Below are positions 52,151 to 60,882 of a stretch of 64,000 nt of DNA, piece after piece (within the stretch, counting starts at the first letter, position 1; the number at the start of each line of letters is the position of its first letter). The translations under genes were made by a program, and so were the position numbers. The DNA is taken from the NCBI GenBank assembly GCA_963828075.1, contig CAWHDH010000021.1, forward strand, positions 1,054,001 through 1,118,000, in the 5' to 3' direction. The stretch is from JACCYI01 sp963828075. Its GTDB lineage: Bacteria; Actinomycetota; Thermoleophilia; Solirubrobacterales; Solirubrobacteraceae. The notes beneath the pieces were generated by a model. That model did not search any database, had not been told where the DNA came from, and worked only from the letters and a program-made list of their open reading frames with translations.

Positions 52151-53758
52151 CTACTTGGTGAACGCCACCCGGTCGAACCCGTAGCTCGTGAGCGGGATGC
52201 CGGACCGGGCCGGCCGGAAGCCGGTCACGCTCGCGCGGTGCGCGTCGATCTGGTTGGAGAACGACCAGATGATGTAGCCGCCGCGGTCGTGCTCGATCGC
52301 CTGCGCCTCGCGGAGGAACTCCTCGCGCGCGGGCTCGGAGATCTCGAGCCGCGCCCGCTCGATGAGCTTCTGGAACGGGCCATCATCCCAGTGCGTCTCG
52401 TTGAGCGGCGAGTCCGGAAGCGCGCACAACGCGACCTGGGTGAGATAGCCGCGCGTGAACCAGAAGTCCTGCGCGAACCGCCACTTCAGGTAGTTCGACC
52501 CGTAGAACGTGCCGGAGTCCACCTCGCGGACGTCGATCGTGACGCCGGCGGCCTTCGCCTGGCGGGCCAGGGTCCGGGCGCCCTTGACGATGCCCTGGTA
52601 GACGGGGCCGGTAACGAGCTGCACCCGCAGGTCGTCCTCCCCTGCCTGGCGCAGCAGCGACCGCGCTTGGTCGAGGTCCTGGCTGCGCTGCGGGATGTCG
52701 GCGGCGAAGGCGGTGTCGAACGGCGCGTAGAGGTCGTTGGCGACACGGCCCTGACCCGACAGCACCTCGTCGACCATCGCCTCGCGGTCGATGATCAGCC
52801 GCATCGCCTGACGGACGCGGACGTCGTCGAACGGAGGCCGGTCGACGCGCATCGTGAACGGCTGCCACGCGCCGGTCTCAGAAACCAGCACCCGCAGGTC
52901 GCGGTCGCGCTCGACCTCGGGGATCCGCGCCGCCGACAGGTTGGTGATCGCGTCGACCTCCCCGCTCAGCAGCGCGTCCACCCGCGCGCGCTCGTCGGGG
53001 TAGTTGATGATCTCGAGCCGCTCCACCCGCGGCGGGTCGTTGAAGTAGTCCGGGTAGCGGGCGAACACGGCGCGCGTCCCGGGCGTGAAGCTGACGTACT
53101 TGAAGGCGCCGGTGCCGATGGGGCGTTGCGGGTCGTAGTCGCGCGGGACGATCACGTTGTCGTACCCCGCGAGGTCGTCGAGGAAGGTCACGTACGGCCG
53201 GCTCAGCGCGAGGCGGACGGTGCGGGCGTCGAGCTTGCGAGAGCGGTCCAGGTCCAGCGATGACAGCGACCTCGCGCCCGACGCCCCCCGCTCGGGATCG
53301 ACGATCCGGCGCAAGGAGAACAGGACGTCGTCGGCGGTCACCGGGCGCCCGTCGTGGAACGTGATGCCGTCTCGCAGCCGGACGGTCCAGAGGTCGAGGC
53401 TGGGGCTCGGCTCGATCGACTCCGCGAGCACCATCTCGATCTCGAAGTCCGGGGTGCGGATCGCCAGCGGGTCGTAGAGCTGGTGGACCCGGGCGATCTC
53501 GGGCTCGCTCGTCGGCCGGTGCGCGTCGAGCGTCTCCTTCGGGCCGCCGCCCGAGACACCCACCCGCAGCGTCCCGCTCGCGCTCGCGCCGGACACCGGC
53601 GCCGCCGGCGTCGTCCGTGCGCCGGGCGAGGAGCGGTCGCCGCAGCCCGCGATCAGGCCGGCGCCGCCGACCGTGAGCCCGGCGGTGAGCCCGCGCGCCA
53701 GGAACTCCCTCCGGGTCGCATCGCATTCGGACCAAGAATCGTCGTTACTGACACTCAC
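52151..53758 (-). CDS. ABC-type substrate-binding lipoprotein, family 5 (peptide/nickel type), orphan
   Basis: A 535-residue exported lipoprotein. A twin-arginine-like TRREFLARG is followed by a hydrophobic stretch and the lipobox LIAGC. The mature protein is an SBP family 5 (DppA/OppA) protein: GPKETLDAHRPTSEPE, ITFHDGRPVTADDVLFSLRR, IGTGAFKYV, RVRQAMRLIIDREAMV. No permease or ATPase genes are adjacent. It follows the family-1/4 binding protein by 32 bp on the same strand, so they probably share a transcript. Start is GTG 53758. Confidence 0.85.
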   Translation of the reverse strand: MSVSNDDSWSECDATRREFLARGLTAGLTVGGAGLIAGCGDRSSPGARTTPAAPVSGASASGTLRVGVSGGGPKETLDAHRPTSEPEIARVHQLYDPLAIRTPDFEIEMVLAESIEPSPSLDLWTVRLRDGITFHDGRPVTADDVLFSLRRIVDPERGASGARSLSSLDLDRSRKLDARTVRLALSRPYVTFLDDLAGYDNVIVPRDYDPQRPIGTGAFKYVSFTPGTRAVFARYPDYFNDPPRVERLEIINYPDERARVDALLSGEVDAITNLSAARIPEVERDRDLRVLVSETGAWQPFTMRVDRPPFDDVRVRQAMRLIIDREAMVDEVLSGQGRVANDLYAPFDTAFAADIPQRSQDLDQARSLLRQAGEDDLRVQLVTGPVYQGIVKGARTLARQAKAAGVTIDVREVDSGTFYGSNYLKWRFAQDFWFTRGYLTQVALCALPDSPLNETHWDDGPFQKLIERARLEISEPAREEFLREAQAIEHDRGGYIIWSFSNQIDAHRASVTGFRPARSGIPLTSYGFDRVAFTK

Positions 53759-53790
53759 CGCCCTCAGCGTAAACTAGACTGCACGCCGTG

Positions 53791-54801
53791 TCAGCTTGCC
53801 GGCCGACACGATCCCTCTCGCTTGACGGTCGCCCGCGTGAGCAGTCGGCCCGGGATCTCGACGGCCGGGCGGCGCATCCGCCGCCCCTGGGCCGCCTCGA
53901 GCGCGGCGAGCACCGCCTGGCGGGCCATCGCCTCCACCGGCGCCGCCACGTCCGCGTCGATCAGCCGCTCGCGCAGCGCCCGGCAGCCGATGGGGTCGCC
54001 GTCGACGGTCACGATCGCGACGTGCCCGGGACGGCCGATGGGAAGCATGCGGCCGGCCTCCTCGAGTACCGAGGAGACCGCGGGCAGCAGGAAGTCCGAG
54101 GGGATGAAGATCGCGTTGATCCGAGGATCCGCGCGCAGGGCGCGCCGGGTCGCGGTGGCGGCCACCTGCGGGTCCCAGCCGGTGGGCGCCTCGGCGACGA
54201 CCCGCACCCGTGTCCCCGACACCGCGCGGTTGAAGCCATCGCGCCGGCCCTCGGCGTTCTCGTCGGTCTCGACCGCGCCCCACAGATGCAGCACCCGCAG
54301 CGGGCGGCGCAGGCGGACCATCGCGCGGGCGGCCGCCTCGCCGTCCGCCACCGGGTCGCCCGTGACCTGGAGGTCGAAGCGAGCGCCCGGCGCGGCCGCG
54401 CGATCCATGACGATGAACGGGACGCGCGCGCGAGTGGCCTCGCGGATCGAGCCGACGATCCGGCGCCGGTCCTGCGGGATTGCGATCACGGCGTCCACCC
54501 CGTCGCTGCGGATGAGGTCGCGGATCTGGGCCGCCTGGCGCCCGGCGTCGTTGTTGGCCACCGCGAGCTCGACCACGGCGTTGCTGCGCCGAGCTTCGAC
54601 GCGGATGGCGTCGATCTCTGCCCGCCGCAGCTCGTTGAGGAGGTCGAACGACACGCCGATCGTCGTGCGGCTGGGCTCCCCGCGGTCGGTCGTCGGCATC
54701 TGCCGGCCGGAGTCTCCGCAGCCCACGATCACCGCGACCGTCGCGAGCGCCAGGGGGGTGGCGCCGGGTCGGCGGCACCGCGGGACGCGGTCGGTGATCA
54801 T
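53791..54801 (-). CDS. Periplasmic-binding-protein-like (sugar type) lipoprotein, orphan
   Basis: A 336-residue lipoprotein: signal peptide from ATG 54801 to the lipobox VIVGC, then a type I periplasmic-binding fold (TIGVSFDLLNELRRAEIDAI, VDAVIAIPQDRR, ARVPFIVMDR, VLHLWGAVETDENAEGRRDGF, VAIVTVDGDPIG). Relatives bind sugars or AI-2-like ligands. It has no permease partner but is divergent from a CHASE histidine kinase with only 14 bp between the first possible starts, which suggests a sensing role (compare LuxP-LuxQ and TorT-TorS pairs). Confidence 0.8.
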   Translation of the reverse strand: MITDRVPRCRRPGATPLALATVAVIVGCGDSGRQMPTTDRGEPSRTTIGVSFDLLNELRRAEIDAIRVEARRSNAVVELAVANNDAGRQAAQIRDLIRSDGVDAVIAIPQDRRRIVGSIREATRARVPFIVMDRAAAPGARFDLQVTGDPVADGEAAARAMVRLRRPLRVLHLWGAVETDENAEGRRDGFNRAVSGTRVRVVAEAPTGWDPQVAATATRRALRADPRINAIFIPSDFLLPAVSSVLEEAGRMLPIGRPGHVAIVTVDGDPIGCRALRERLIDADVAAPVEAMARQAVLAALEAAQGRRMRRPAVEIPGRLLTRATVKREGSCRPAS

Positions 54802-54815
54802 GTGCGAATTGTCAT

Positions 54816-57323
54816 ATGTTGTCCACACCGGCAGGGGGCGCACCGGTCCCACTGTCCAATAGAGCACCGTATGCGGTGAGCGCACTCCTGACAGCTTCGT
54901 GGCGCCATGCCGCTGCAGCGGCGGCGATCCTCGCCGTCGCGCTGACGGCGGCGATCGCGGCCGGGTTCGCTGCCGAGCGCGGCGCGCGCCGGGACGCGCA
55001 GCAGCGCGCCACGATCGCGGCGATCCAGGTCGAGGACGCCGTCGCCCAGGCGAGCACGTACCTGGAGAGCGTGCGGCGCTTCCTGGTGTCGCGGCCCGAG
55101 GCGCTCGAGTCCGAGTTCTCGACTTTCGCGACCGACACGCTCGGCGACATGGATCTGGCGAACATCGCATGGATCGAGCGCGTGACGGCCGCGCGGCGCG
55201 CGGCGTACGAGCGGCGCATCGGCCGGCAGATCAGCGCGTCGACGCCCGGGTGGGGGACGACCGCCGTCGGCGAGCGCCCGGTCTACTACCCGGCGTCGGT
55301 GATCGCCCGGATCCGCCCGGACGCCGTCCGCGGCGTCGACCTGGGCGTGCACCCGCAACTGCGGGCCGCGGTGCGCTCGCGCGCCGCCCAGTTCGGGCCC
55401 ACGGCCTCGGCGCCGCTGCGGCTGCCGCACGGCCAGACGGGGTTCTTCTTCGTCGAGTCGGCGGCCCGCTCCACGCCGCGCGCGATCCGGCCGGGGTTCG
55501 TCGTCGCCTTCGTTCCCACCGACTGGCTCGAGAGCGCGGTCCCCGAGCTGAGCGGCGCCCTGCAGCTGCGTGTCGGCGGGCGCGCCACCGGCGCTACCGG
55601 TGCGGGCGAGACCGTGAGCCAGGGCTTCACGGCGGCCGCCCGCCGCTGGGACGTCGTCCTGCCCGTGCTGCCGGCGACCGGCGCCGCGGCGGCGCTTCCC
55701 TGGACCCTGCTCGGCGCCGGCGCGCTGCTCGCCGCGCTGACCCTGTGGCTCGGCGTGGGCTCGGCGGCGCGCCGCCGGGCGCAGCAGGATCTCGACCGCG
55801 CGTTCGCGCTGTCGCGCGACCTCGTCTGCACCTCGGGCTTCGACGGCCGCCTGCGGAGCATCAACCCGGCCTTCGAGCGCACGCTCGGTTACACGCGCGA
55901 GGAGCTCCTGTCCCGGCCCTTCATCGAGCTCCTCCACGTGGACGACGTGCAGGCGGCGATCGCCGAGCTCGAAGGCCTGCGGCAGGGCGGGGAGATGGTC
56001 GGCTACGAGAGCCGGGTCCGTCACCACGACGGCTCGTACCGGTGGATCGAGTGGACCGGGCTCGGGTCGCCGGCCGAGGGGCGGATCTACTCGACCGGGC
56101 GCGACGTCACCGAGCGCAAGCGGGCGGAGGAGGAGCGCCGGCTGCTCGAGGCGGAGCTGCGCCAGTCCCAGCGCCTCGAGGCGATCGGCCAGCTCGCCGG
56201 CGGGGTCGCGCACGACTTCAACAACCTGGTCACCGGGATCATCGGCTACAGCGAGCTGGTCCTGGACTCGCTGCCCGCGGACGCCGAGGTCCGTCCCGAC
56301 GTCGAGGACATCCTCCGCGCGGGACAGCGTGCGCAGGCGCTGACGAGCCAGTTGCTCGCCTTCAGCCGCCAGGCGCCGCTCTCCACCGAGGTCGTCGATC
56401 TCAACGAGGTCGTCGGCGACCTCGACCGCCTCCTGCGGCGGCTGATCGGCGAGCACATCGCGGTGCGCACCGAGCTCGCCCCGGAGCTGCTTTGCATCGA
56501 CGCCGACCGAGCGCAGCTCGAGCGGGTGATCGTCAACCTCGTCGTGAACGCGCGCGACGCGATGGCCGACGGCGGCACGCTGACGATCGGCAGTGCCGCC
56601 GTCGAGCTCGACGAGCCCCTCGACGGCGGCCCGCGGTCGCTGCCCGCGGGCCGCTACGTCTGCCTCACGATCGCCGACACCGGTATCGGCATGGACGCCG
56701 AGACGCGCAGGCGCGCATTCGAGCCGTTCTTCACCACGAAGGGCGTCGGCGCGGGGACCGGCCTCGGCCTCGCAGGCGTCTGGGGTATCGTCGAGCAGCT
56801 GGGCGGCCGGACGGTCGTCGACAGCGAGCCGGGCCGCGGGGCCACGTTCACGATCTATCTGCCGACGGCCGGCGGGCAGGCGCCCGTGCACGCCGAGGAC
56901 GCCGAGGAGCACGCATCGCTGCGCGGCACGGAGCGCGTGCTCCTGGTCGAGGACGACCCGATGGTCGCCGACCTGGCGGCCCGCGTCCTGCGCGACCACG
57001 GCTACGACGTCATGGAGGCGGACCGCGCGAGCGTCGCCATCGAGCTGTGGAACCGCTGCGGCGGACAGGTCGACGTGCTGGTGAGCGACGTCGTGATGCC
57101 CGGGGCGAGCGGGATCGACCTCGCGCAGCACCTGCTGGCTGAGCGCCCCGGCCTCAGCGTGGTGCTCATGTCGGGCTACGTCGGCGACCCGGCGCACCGC
57201 CCGAGCCGGCTGCCGTCGGGCTCGATCCGCTTCCTCGACAAGCCGTTCGTCGCCAACGCGCTCCTGCGGACCGTTCGCGACGCCGTGGAAGGCCCGCCGC
57301 TCGCCGAACTCGAGCGCAGTTGA
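54816..57323 (+). CDS. CHASE-PAS hybrid histidine kinase with receiver
   Basis: An 835-residue membrane sensor. One helix near residue 35-52, an extracellular CHASE domain (about 60-255: ANIAWIERVTAARRAAYERR, YYPASVIARIRPD, GVDLGVHPQLRAA), a second helix (about 292-315), PAS (about 330-440), HisKA with GGVAHDFNNLVTGIIGYSEL, an ATPase domain (NLVVNARDAM, ADTGIGMD, GTGLGLAGVWG) and a C-terminal receiver with VSDVVMPG. ATG 54816 is used; GTG 54876 would leave a more normal 74-bp divergent promoter region. It probably signals from the neighbouring binding proteins to its own receiver and to the next gene. Confidence 0.87.
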   Translation: MLSTPAGGAPVPLSNRAPYAVSALLTASWRHAAAAAAILAVALTAAIAAGFAAERGARRDAQQRATIAAIQVEDAVAQASTYLESVRRFLVSRPEALESEFSTFATDTLGDMDLANIAWIERVTAARRAAYERRIGRQISASTPGWGTTAVGERPVYYPASVIARIRPDAVRGVDLGVHPQLRAAVRSRAAQFGPTASAPLRLPHGQTGFFFVESAARSTPRAIRPGFVVAFVPTDWLESAVPELSGALQLRVGGRATGATGAGETVSQGFTAAARRWDVVLPVLPATGAAAALPWTLLGAGALLAALTLWLGVGSAARRRAQQDLDRAFALSRDLVCTSGFDGRLRSINPAFERTLGYTREELLSRPFIELLHVDDVQAAIAELEGLRQGGEMVGYESRVRHHDGSYRWIEWTGLGSPAEGRIYSTGRDVTERKRAEEERRLLEAELRQSQRLEAIGQLAGGVAHDFNNLVTGIIGYSELVLDSLPADAEVRPDVEDILRAGQRAQALTSQLLAFSRQAPLSTEVVDLNEVVGDLDRLLRRLIGEHIAVRTELAPELLCIDADRAQLERVIVNLVVNARDAMADGGTLTIGSAAVELDEPLDGGPRSLPAGRYVCLTIADTGIGMDAETRRRAFEPFFTTKGVGAGTGLGLAGVWGIVEQLGGRTVVDSEPGRGATFTIYLPTAGGQAPVHAEDAEEHASLRGTERVLLVEDDPMVADLAARVLRDHGYDVMEADRASVAIELWNRCGGQVDVLVSDVVMPGASGIDLAQHLLAERPGLSVVLMSGYVGDPAHRPSRLPSGSIRFLDKPFVANALLRTVRDAVEGPPLAELERS

Positions 57324-57348
57324 GACAACGTCGGCCGTCCCCTTCAGA

Positions 57349-59640
57349 ATGTCGACTCTGCCCATGATGCAATCCGCGATCGACGGCACCCAGGCCCTGG
57401 CGCGGATCCTCGTCGTCGACGACGACGATCTCGTCCGCAAGCTGCTCGTCCGGATCCTCACCCGCGCGGGGCACACCTGCGTCGGCGCCGCCAACGCGCC
57501 CGAGGCACGGCGGCTGCTGGCCGAGAGCGACGCCTTCGAGGTGCTGATCTCGGACGTCAACATGCCGGGCGAATCGGGCCTCGAACTCGTGCGCGAGGCC
57601 CTCGAGACCCATCGCGACGTCGCGGTCGTGATGATCACCGGCGCAGACGACCCGGATCTCGCCACGACCGCGCTCGAGCTCGGGGCCTACGGCTACGTGC
57701 TGAAGCCGTTCAAGACGAGCGAGCTGCTGATCAACGTGGCCAACGCGCTGCGGCGCCGCTCGCTGGAGATGGCGGCCCGCAACCGGCGCGAGGACCTCGA
57801 GGCCATGCTGCTCGACCGGACGGCCGCGCTGCGCCGCAGCGCCGCCCAGCACCAGGTCGTCGCGACGTTCAGCCAGCGCGCGCTCTACGGCATCGAGCTC
57901 CACATGCTCTACGAGGACGCGATGCGGATGACGCGGGAGGAGCTGGGCGTCGACCTCGCGCTCATCCTCGAGCAGCGCTCGGACCGCCGCGAGCTCGTCG
58001 TGATCGCAGCCTCGGGCTGCGAGCACGACATCACCGGGCTGGCCCTCGACGCCGAGGACGCCGGCGACGCGGCGCAGGCCCTCAGCCGCCGGGTCGTCAC
58101 CGGCGACGTCGACGCGACGAGCGCGGCGCACCAGGTCGGCGACTCCGAGGCGAAGGCCGGGCTGGCCGTGCGGATCCCCCTGCGCACCGGCGCATTCGGC
58201 GTCCTCGCGGTGTACTCGCGCACGCCGCGGGAGTTCACCGCCGACGACACGAGCTTCGCGCAGTCGCTCGCCAACGTCCTCGGCCACACGGTGGGACGGC
58301 GGAGCATCGAGGAGCAGATGCACCACCAGGCGCTGCACGATCCGCTGACCGGCCTGCCCAACCGCTCGCTGCTCGCGGACCGCCTCGAGCACGCGCTCGC
58401 TAGGCGCCGGCGCCGGAAGGGGTCGCTGGCGCTGCTGTTCATCGACCTCGACCACTTCAAGACGGTCAACGACAGCCTCGGCCACCGGGTCGGCGACGAC
58501 CTCCTCGTCGCCGTCGCCCACCGGCTCACCCCGCTGGCCCGCACCGACGACACGTTGGCGCGTTTCGGCGGCGACGAGTTCGTCCTGCTCTGCGAGGACC
58601 TTCAGCGGATGGAGACCGCGGGCGAGATCGCCGAGCGGATCGGGCGGTCCCTCGAGGAGCCGTTCCATCTCGGCGACGACGCCGTCTTCGTCACCGCGTC
58701 GATCGGCATCGCCATGCCGACCCACGAGCAGACCAGCGGCGAGTCGCTCATCCGCGACGCCGACGCCGCGATGTACCGCGCCAAGGACCAGGGCCGCTCT
58801 CGCTACGAGCTCTTCGATGCCGCGCTGCGCCAGACCGTCGTCGAGCGCATGCACACGGAGACCTCGCTGCGCTGGGCGCTGGAGCGCGACGAGCTGCGCG
58901 TGCACTACCAGCCGCTGATCGGGCTCGAAGGCGGGGCCCTCGTCGGGTTCGAGGCGCTCGTCCGCTGGCAGCACCCGGAGCGCGGGCTGCTGCCGCCCGG
59001 GGCCTTCATCCCCCACGCCGAGCGCTCGGCGCTGATCGTCGCCATCGGCGAGTTCGTGCTGCGGCGCGCCTGTCAGCAGCTCACCGAATGGAGCGCCGAG
59101 ACCGACGATCGGTCGCTCTCCATGAGCGTCAACGTCGCTGCCCGCCAGCTCGGCGACCCGCACTTCGGCGACCTCGTGGCCCGGGTGCTCGAGGAGACCG
59201 GGCTGGCGCCCGAGCGGCTGCGCCTGGAGATCACGGAGCGCAGCCTGGTCGAGGAGACCGCGGCCTCGACCGACATGATCGCCTGCCTCAAGCAGCTCGG
59301 CGTCCAGCTCGTCCTCGACGACTTCGGGACCGGCTACTCGGCGCTCGGCTACATCCAGCGGTTCCCGCTGAACTCGATCAAGCTCGACCGCAGCTTCATC
59401 CGCCGGCTCGCCGACGACGAGACCCAGCGGACGCTCGTCGGCGGCATCGTCTCGATCGCGCACGCGCTCGGATTGACGACCGTGGCGGAGGGCATCGAGA
59501 CCGAGGCCCAGGCCGACGCGGCGCGCGGCCTCGGATGCGACCTCGCCCAGGGCTACCTGTTCGCGCGACCCGAGGACGCCGAGACCGCCACGCGGTTGGT
59601 CGTGGCGAGCCGCAACGGGAGCCGTCGGCTGAGGAGTTGA
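57349..59640 (+). CDS. REC-GAF-GGDEF-EAL cyclic-di-GMP signalling protein
   Basis: A 763-residue cytoplasmic response regulator. Receiver (about 18-135; DDDD acidic pair, VLISDVNMPGESG phospho-Asp, LKPFK Lys), a linking coiled coil and GAF-like domain (about 165-320), GGDEF (about 330-490, intact FGGDEF so cyclase-competent) and EAL (about 510-755: FEALVRWQHP, EITERSL, DDFGTGYSAL, KLDRSF, AEGIET, QGYLFARP; metal residues present so phosphodiesterase-competent). It starts 25 bp after the hybrid kinase, so phosphorelay to it is likely. It could make or break c-di-GMP in response to the signal. Confidence 0.92.
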   Translation: MSTLPMMQSAIDGTQALARILVVDDDDLVRKLLVRILTRAGHTCVGAANAPEARRLLAESDAFEVLISDVNMPGESGLELVREALETHRDVAVVMITGADDPDLATTALELGAYGYVLKPFKTSELLINVANALRRRSLEMAARNRREDLEAMLLDRTAALRRSAAQHQVVATFSQRALYGIELHMLYEDAMRMTREELGVDLALILEQRSDRRELVVIAASGCEHDITGLALDAEDAGDAAQALSRRVVTGDVDATSAAHQVGDSEAKAGLAVRIPLRTGAFGVLAVYSRTPREFTADDTSFAQSLANVLGHTVGRRSIEEQMHHQALHDPLTGLPNRSLLADRLEHALARRRRRKGSLALLFIDLDHFKTVNDSLGHRVGDDLLVAVAHRLTPLARTDDTLARFGGDEFVLLCEDLQRMETAGEIAERIGRSLEEPFHLGDDAVFVTASIGIAMPTHEQTSGESLIRDADAAMYRAKDQGRSRYELFDAALRQTVVERMHTETSLRWALERDELRVHYQPLIGLEGGALVGFEALVRWQHPERGLLPPGAFIPHAERSALIVAIGEFVLRRACQQLTEWSAETDDRSLSMSVNVAARQLGDPHFGDLVARVLEETGLAPERLRLEITERSLVEETAASTDMIACLKQLGVQLVLDDFGTGYSALGYIQRFPLNSIKLDRSFIRRLADDETQRTLVGGIVSIAHALGLTTVAEGIETEAQADAARGLGCDLAQGYLFARPEDAETATRLVVASRNGSRRLRS

Positions 59641-59645
59641 TCCTC

Positions 59646-59801
59646 CTAGGGGTCCGGCGGCTCGGGCCGCGGCGGCTCGTCGGCCTGGACGGCCTGGCCG
59701 AACTCCGGGCACGCCTCGTTGCGGCACTCCCAGTCGTGCGGCGGCCCGCCGAGGGCCTGGGAGCACGGCTGGCCGCAGGATGGGCAGAGCGGGGGCTCCA
59801 T
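59646..59801 (-). CDS. Small zinc-ribbon-like peptide
   Basis: A 51-residue product from ATG 59801: MEPPLCPSCGQPCSQALGGP, then WECRNEACPEFG and a Pro/Asp/Glu tail. The paired C-x2-C/C-x4-C spacing suggests one zinc knuckle. It is convergent with the GGDEF-EAL gene and divergent from the secreted metalloprotein-like gene. Function unknown. Confidence 0.6.
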   Translation of the reverse strand: MEPPLCPSCGQPCSQALGGPPHDWECRNEACPEFGQAVQADEPPRPEPPDP

Positions 59802-59855
59802 GGCGGCGGACGATACCCGGCTCGCGTCGGTGGCCCGTGATGCCGATGGAGGACC

Positions 59856-60548
59856 ATGAGGCCGCTCGGGATCCTGCTGGGCTGCGCTCTGCTGGTCTGG
59901 TTCGCCGGACCCTTCGGCGAGAGGGACGGCGCCCTGGCAACGCCCGATCGCCCTGGCCCTCCGAGCGGCGCCCAGTACCGGATCGATGCCACGCTCGCCG
60001 AACGCGACGGCGCGGAGCACCTGTCGGCCCAGACCCGCCGGGCCGGCCTCCGGTTCGGTCCCGAGGTCGCTCAAGCCGACCGTGAGGCGATCCTCGCGAT
60101 CATCGCGGGTGCACGCCCCGAGGCGCGCGCCCTCGTCGGGCTCGTCGACGGCGTCACCACGGCCCACGTCGGCCCTGCCGGCCACGAGCGCGCTGTCGGG
60201 CACGCCTCCGACCGCCCCGGCGACTACGAGATCGTCCTCGACCTCGCGCAGGCCAACGCGATCGGCGGGCAGCGCGCCCTCCGCCAGCTCGTCCTGCACG
60301 AGCTCGGCCACATCGTCGACTTCGCCCTGGTCACCAACGCGCTGATGGCGCGCTTCGACGCCGCCACACCCGCCGGCTACGGCTGCGGCGAGGGTGTCCA
60401 GGGCGGCTGCGCCCCCGTCGGGGAGCGCTTCGCCGACAGCTTCGCCAAGTGGGCGACGGGCGACATCGGCGTCAACATCTATCTCGGCTACACGGTGCCC
60501 CCGCCGTCCCCCGCCTGGGGCGAGCTCGTCCCGCTCATCGGCCGCTGA
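59856..60548 (+). CDS. Secreted HELGH zincin-like protein
   Basis: A 230-residue exported protein with a signal peptide (MRPLGILLGCALLVWFAG). The mature part contains the zinc motif HELGH in QLVLHELGHIVDFALV (about residue 148) and a downstream ERFADSFAKWATG whose Glu/Asp could be the third zinc ligand, as in gluzincin-type metallopeptidases. A Cys-Gly-rich loop (YGCGEGVQGGC) lies between, probably a disulfide. No known peptidase family can be assigned by eye. Confidence 0.7.
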   Translation: MRPLGILLGCALLVWFAGPFGERDGALATPDRPGPPSGAQYRIDATLAERDGAEHLSAQTRRAGLRFGPEVAQADREAILAIIAGARPEARALVGLVDGVTTAHVGPAGHERAVGHASDRPGDYEIVLDLAQANAIGGQRALRQLVLHELGHIVDFALVTNALMARFDAATPAGYGCGEGVQGGCAPVGERFADSFAKWATGDIGVNIYLGYTVPPPSPAWGELVPLIGR

Positions 60549-60882
60549 CGCGCGCTGCACCGCCAGAACTGCGCATTGAGTGACGCATCTTGGCCGTGGG
60601 GGGTGGGGGCGGGCGGGCGAGGGCCGGAGCCGTCAATCACCCCCATGGTCTGGGTCGGGTCGCATGGGGGTGGTTCACCCCCAAATAGAGGGTGAATCAC
60701 CCCCTTGCGGCGCCTCGGCGCGAATGGGGGTGGTTGACGTCCTCCGCACTCCACCCGCACTCGCTGCGGACTCACCGGCGACGACCGTGGTGTGAGGCCT
60801 CCACCACGCTCCGCCTCACCACCCTCCTCACCCGCCGCAGTTCGTCTCGCAGCGCCCCGGCGCCGACAGGGACGGCCGCGCC
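60549..60882. other. 334-bp gene-free spacer holding a palindrome cluster
   Basis: No gene that I can support lies between the stop at 60548 and the GH20 stop at 60883. A 71-codon open frame at 60580-60795 is caused by the repeat units and has no ribosome site. The first part is very G-rich (60598-60628); the central part holds four alternating 15-bp units (60632-60738). Confidence 0.6.
60632..60738. repeat. Four alternating 15-bp palindromic units (REP/BIME-like)
   Basis: Unit 1, GTCAATCACCCCCAT (60632-60646), and unit 4, ATGGGGGTGGTTGAC (60724-60738), are inverse complements with one mismatch. Unit 2, ATGGGGGTGGTTCAC (60664-60678), and unit 3, GTGAATCACCCCCTT (60692-60706), form an inner hairpin with 14 of 15 bases paired in GGGGGTGGTTCACCC/GGGTGAATCACCCCC. 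The strand pattern is +,-,+,-. Placed between convergent genes, as REP elements often are; could end both transcripts or bind a protein. Confidence 0.7.

Noticed and set aside
54798..57665. Long minus-strand open frame opposite the hybrid kinase, and a similar one at 57166-59940
   Set aside because: Both lie antisense to clear multi-domain genes, have biased composition and no domain motif.
60580..60795. 71-codon open frame in the palindrome spacer
   Set aside because: It translates the repeat units themselves, lacks a ribosome site, and has no protein-like composition.
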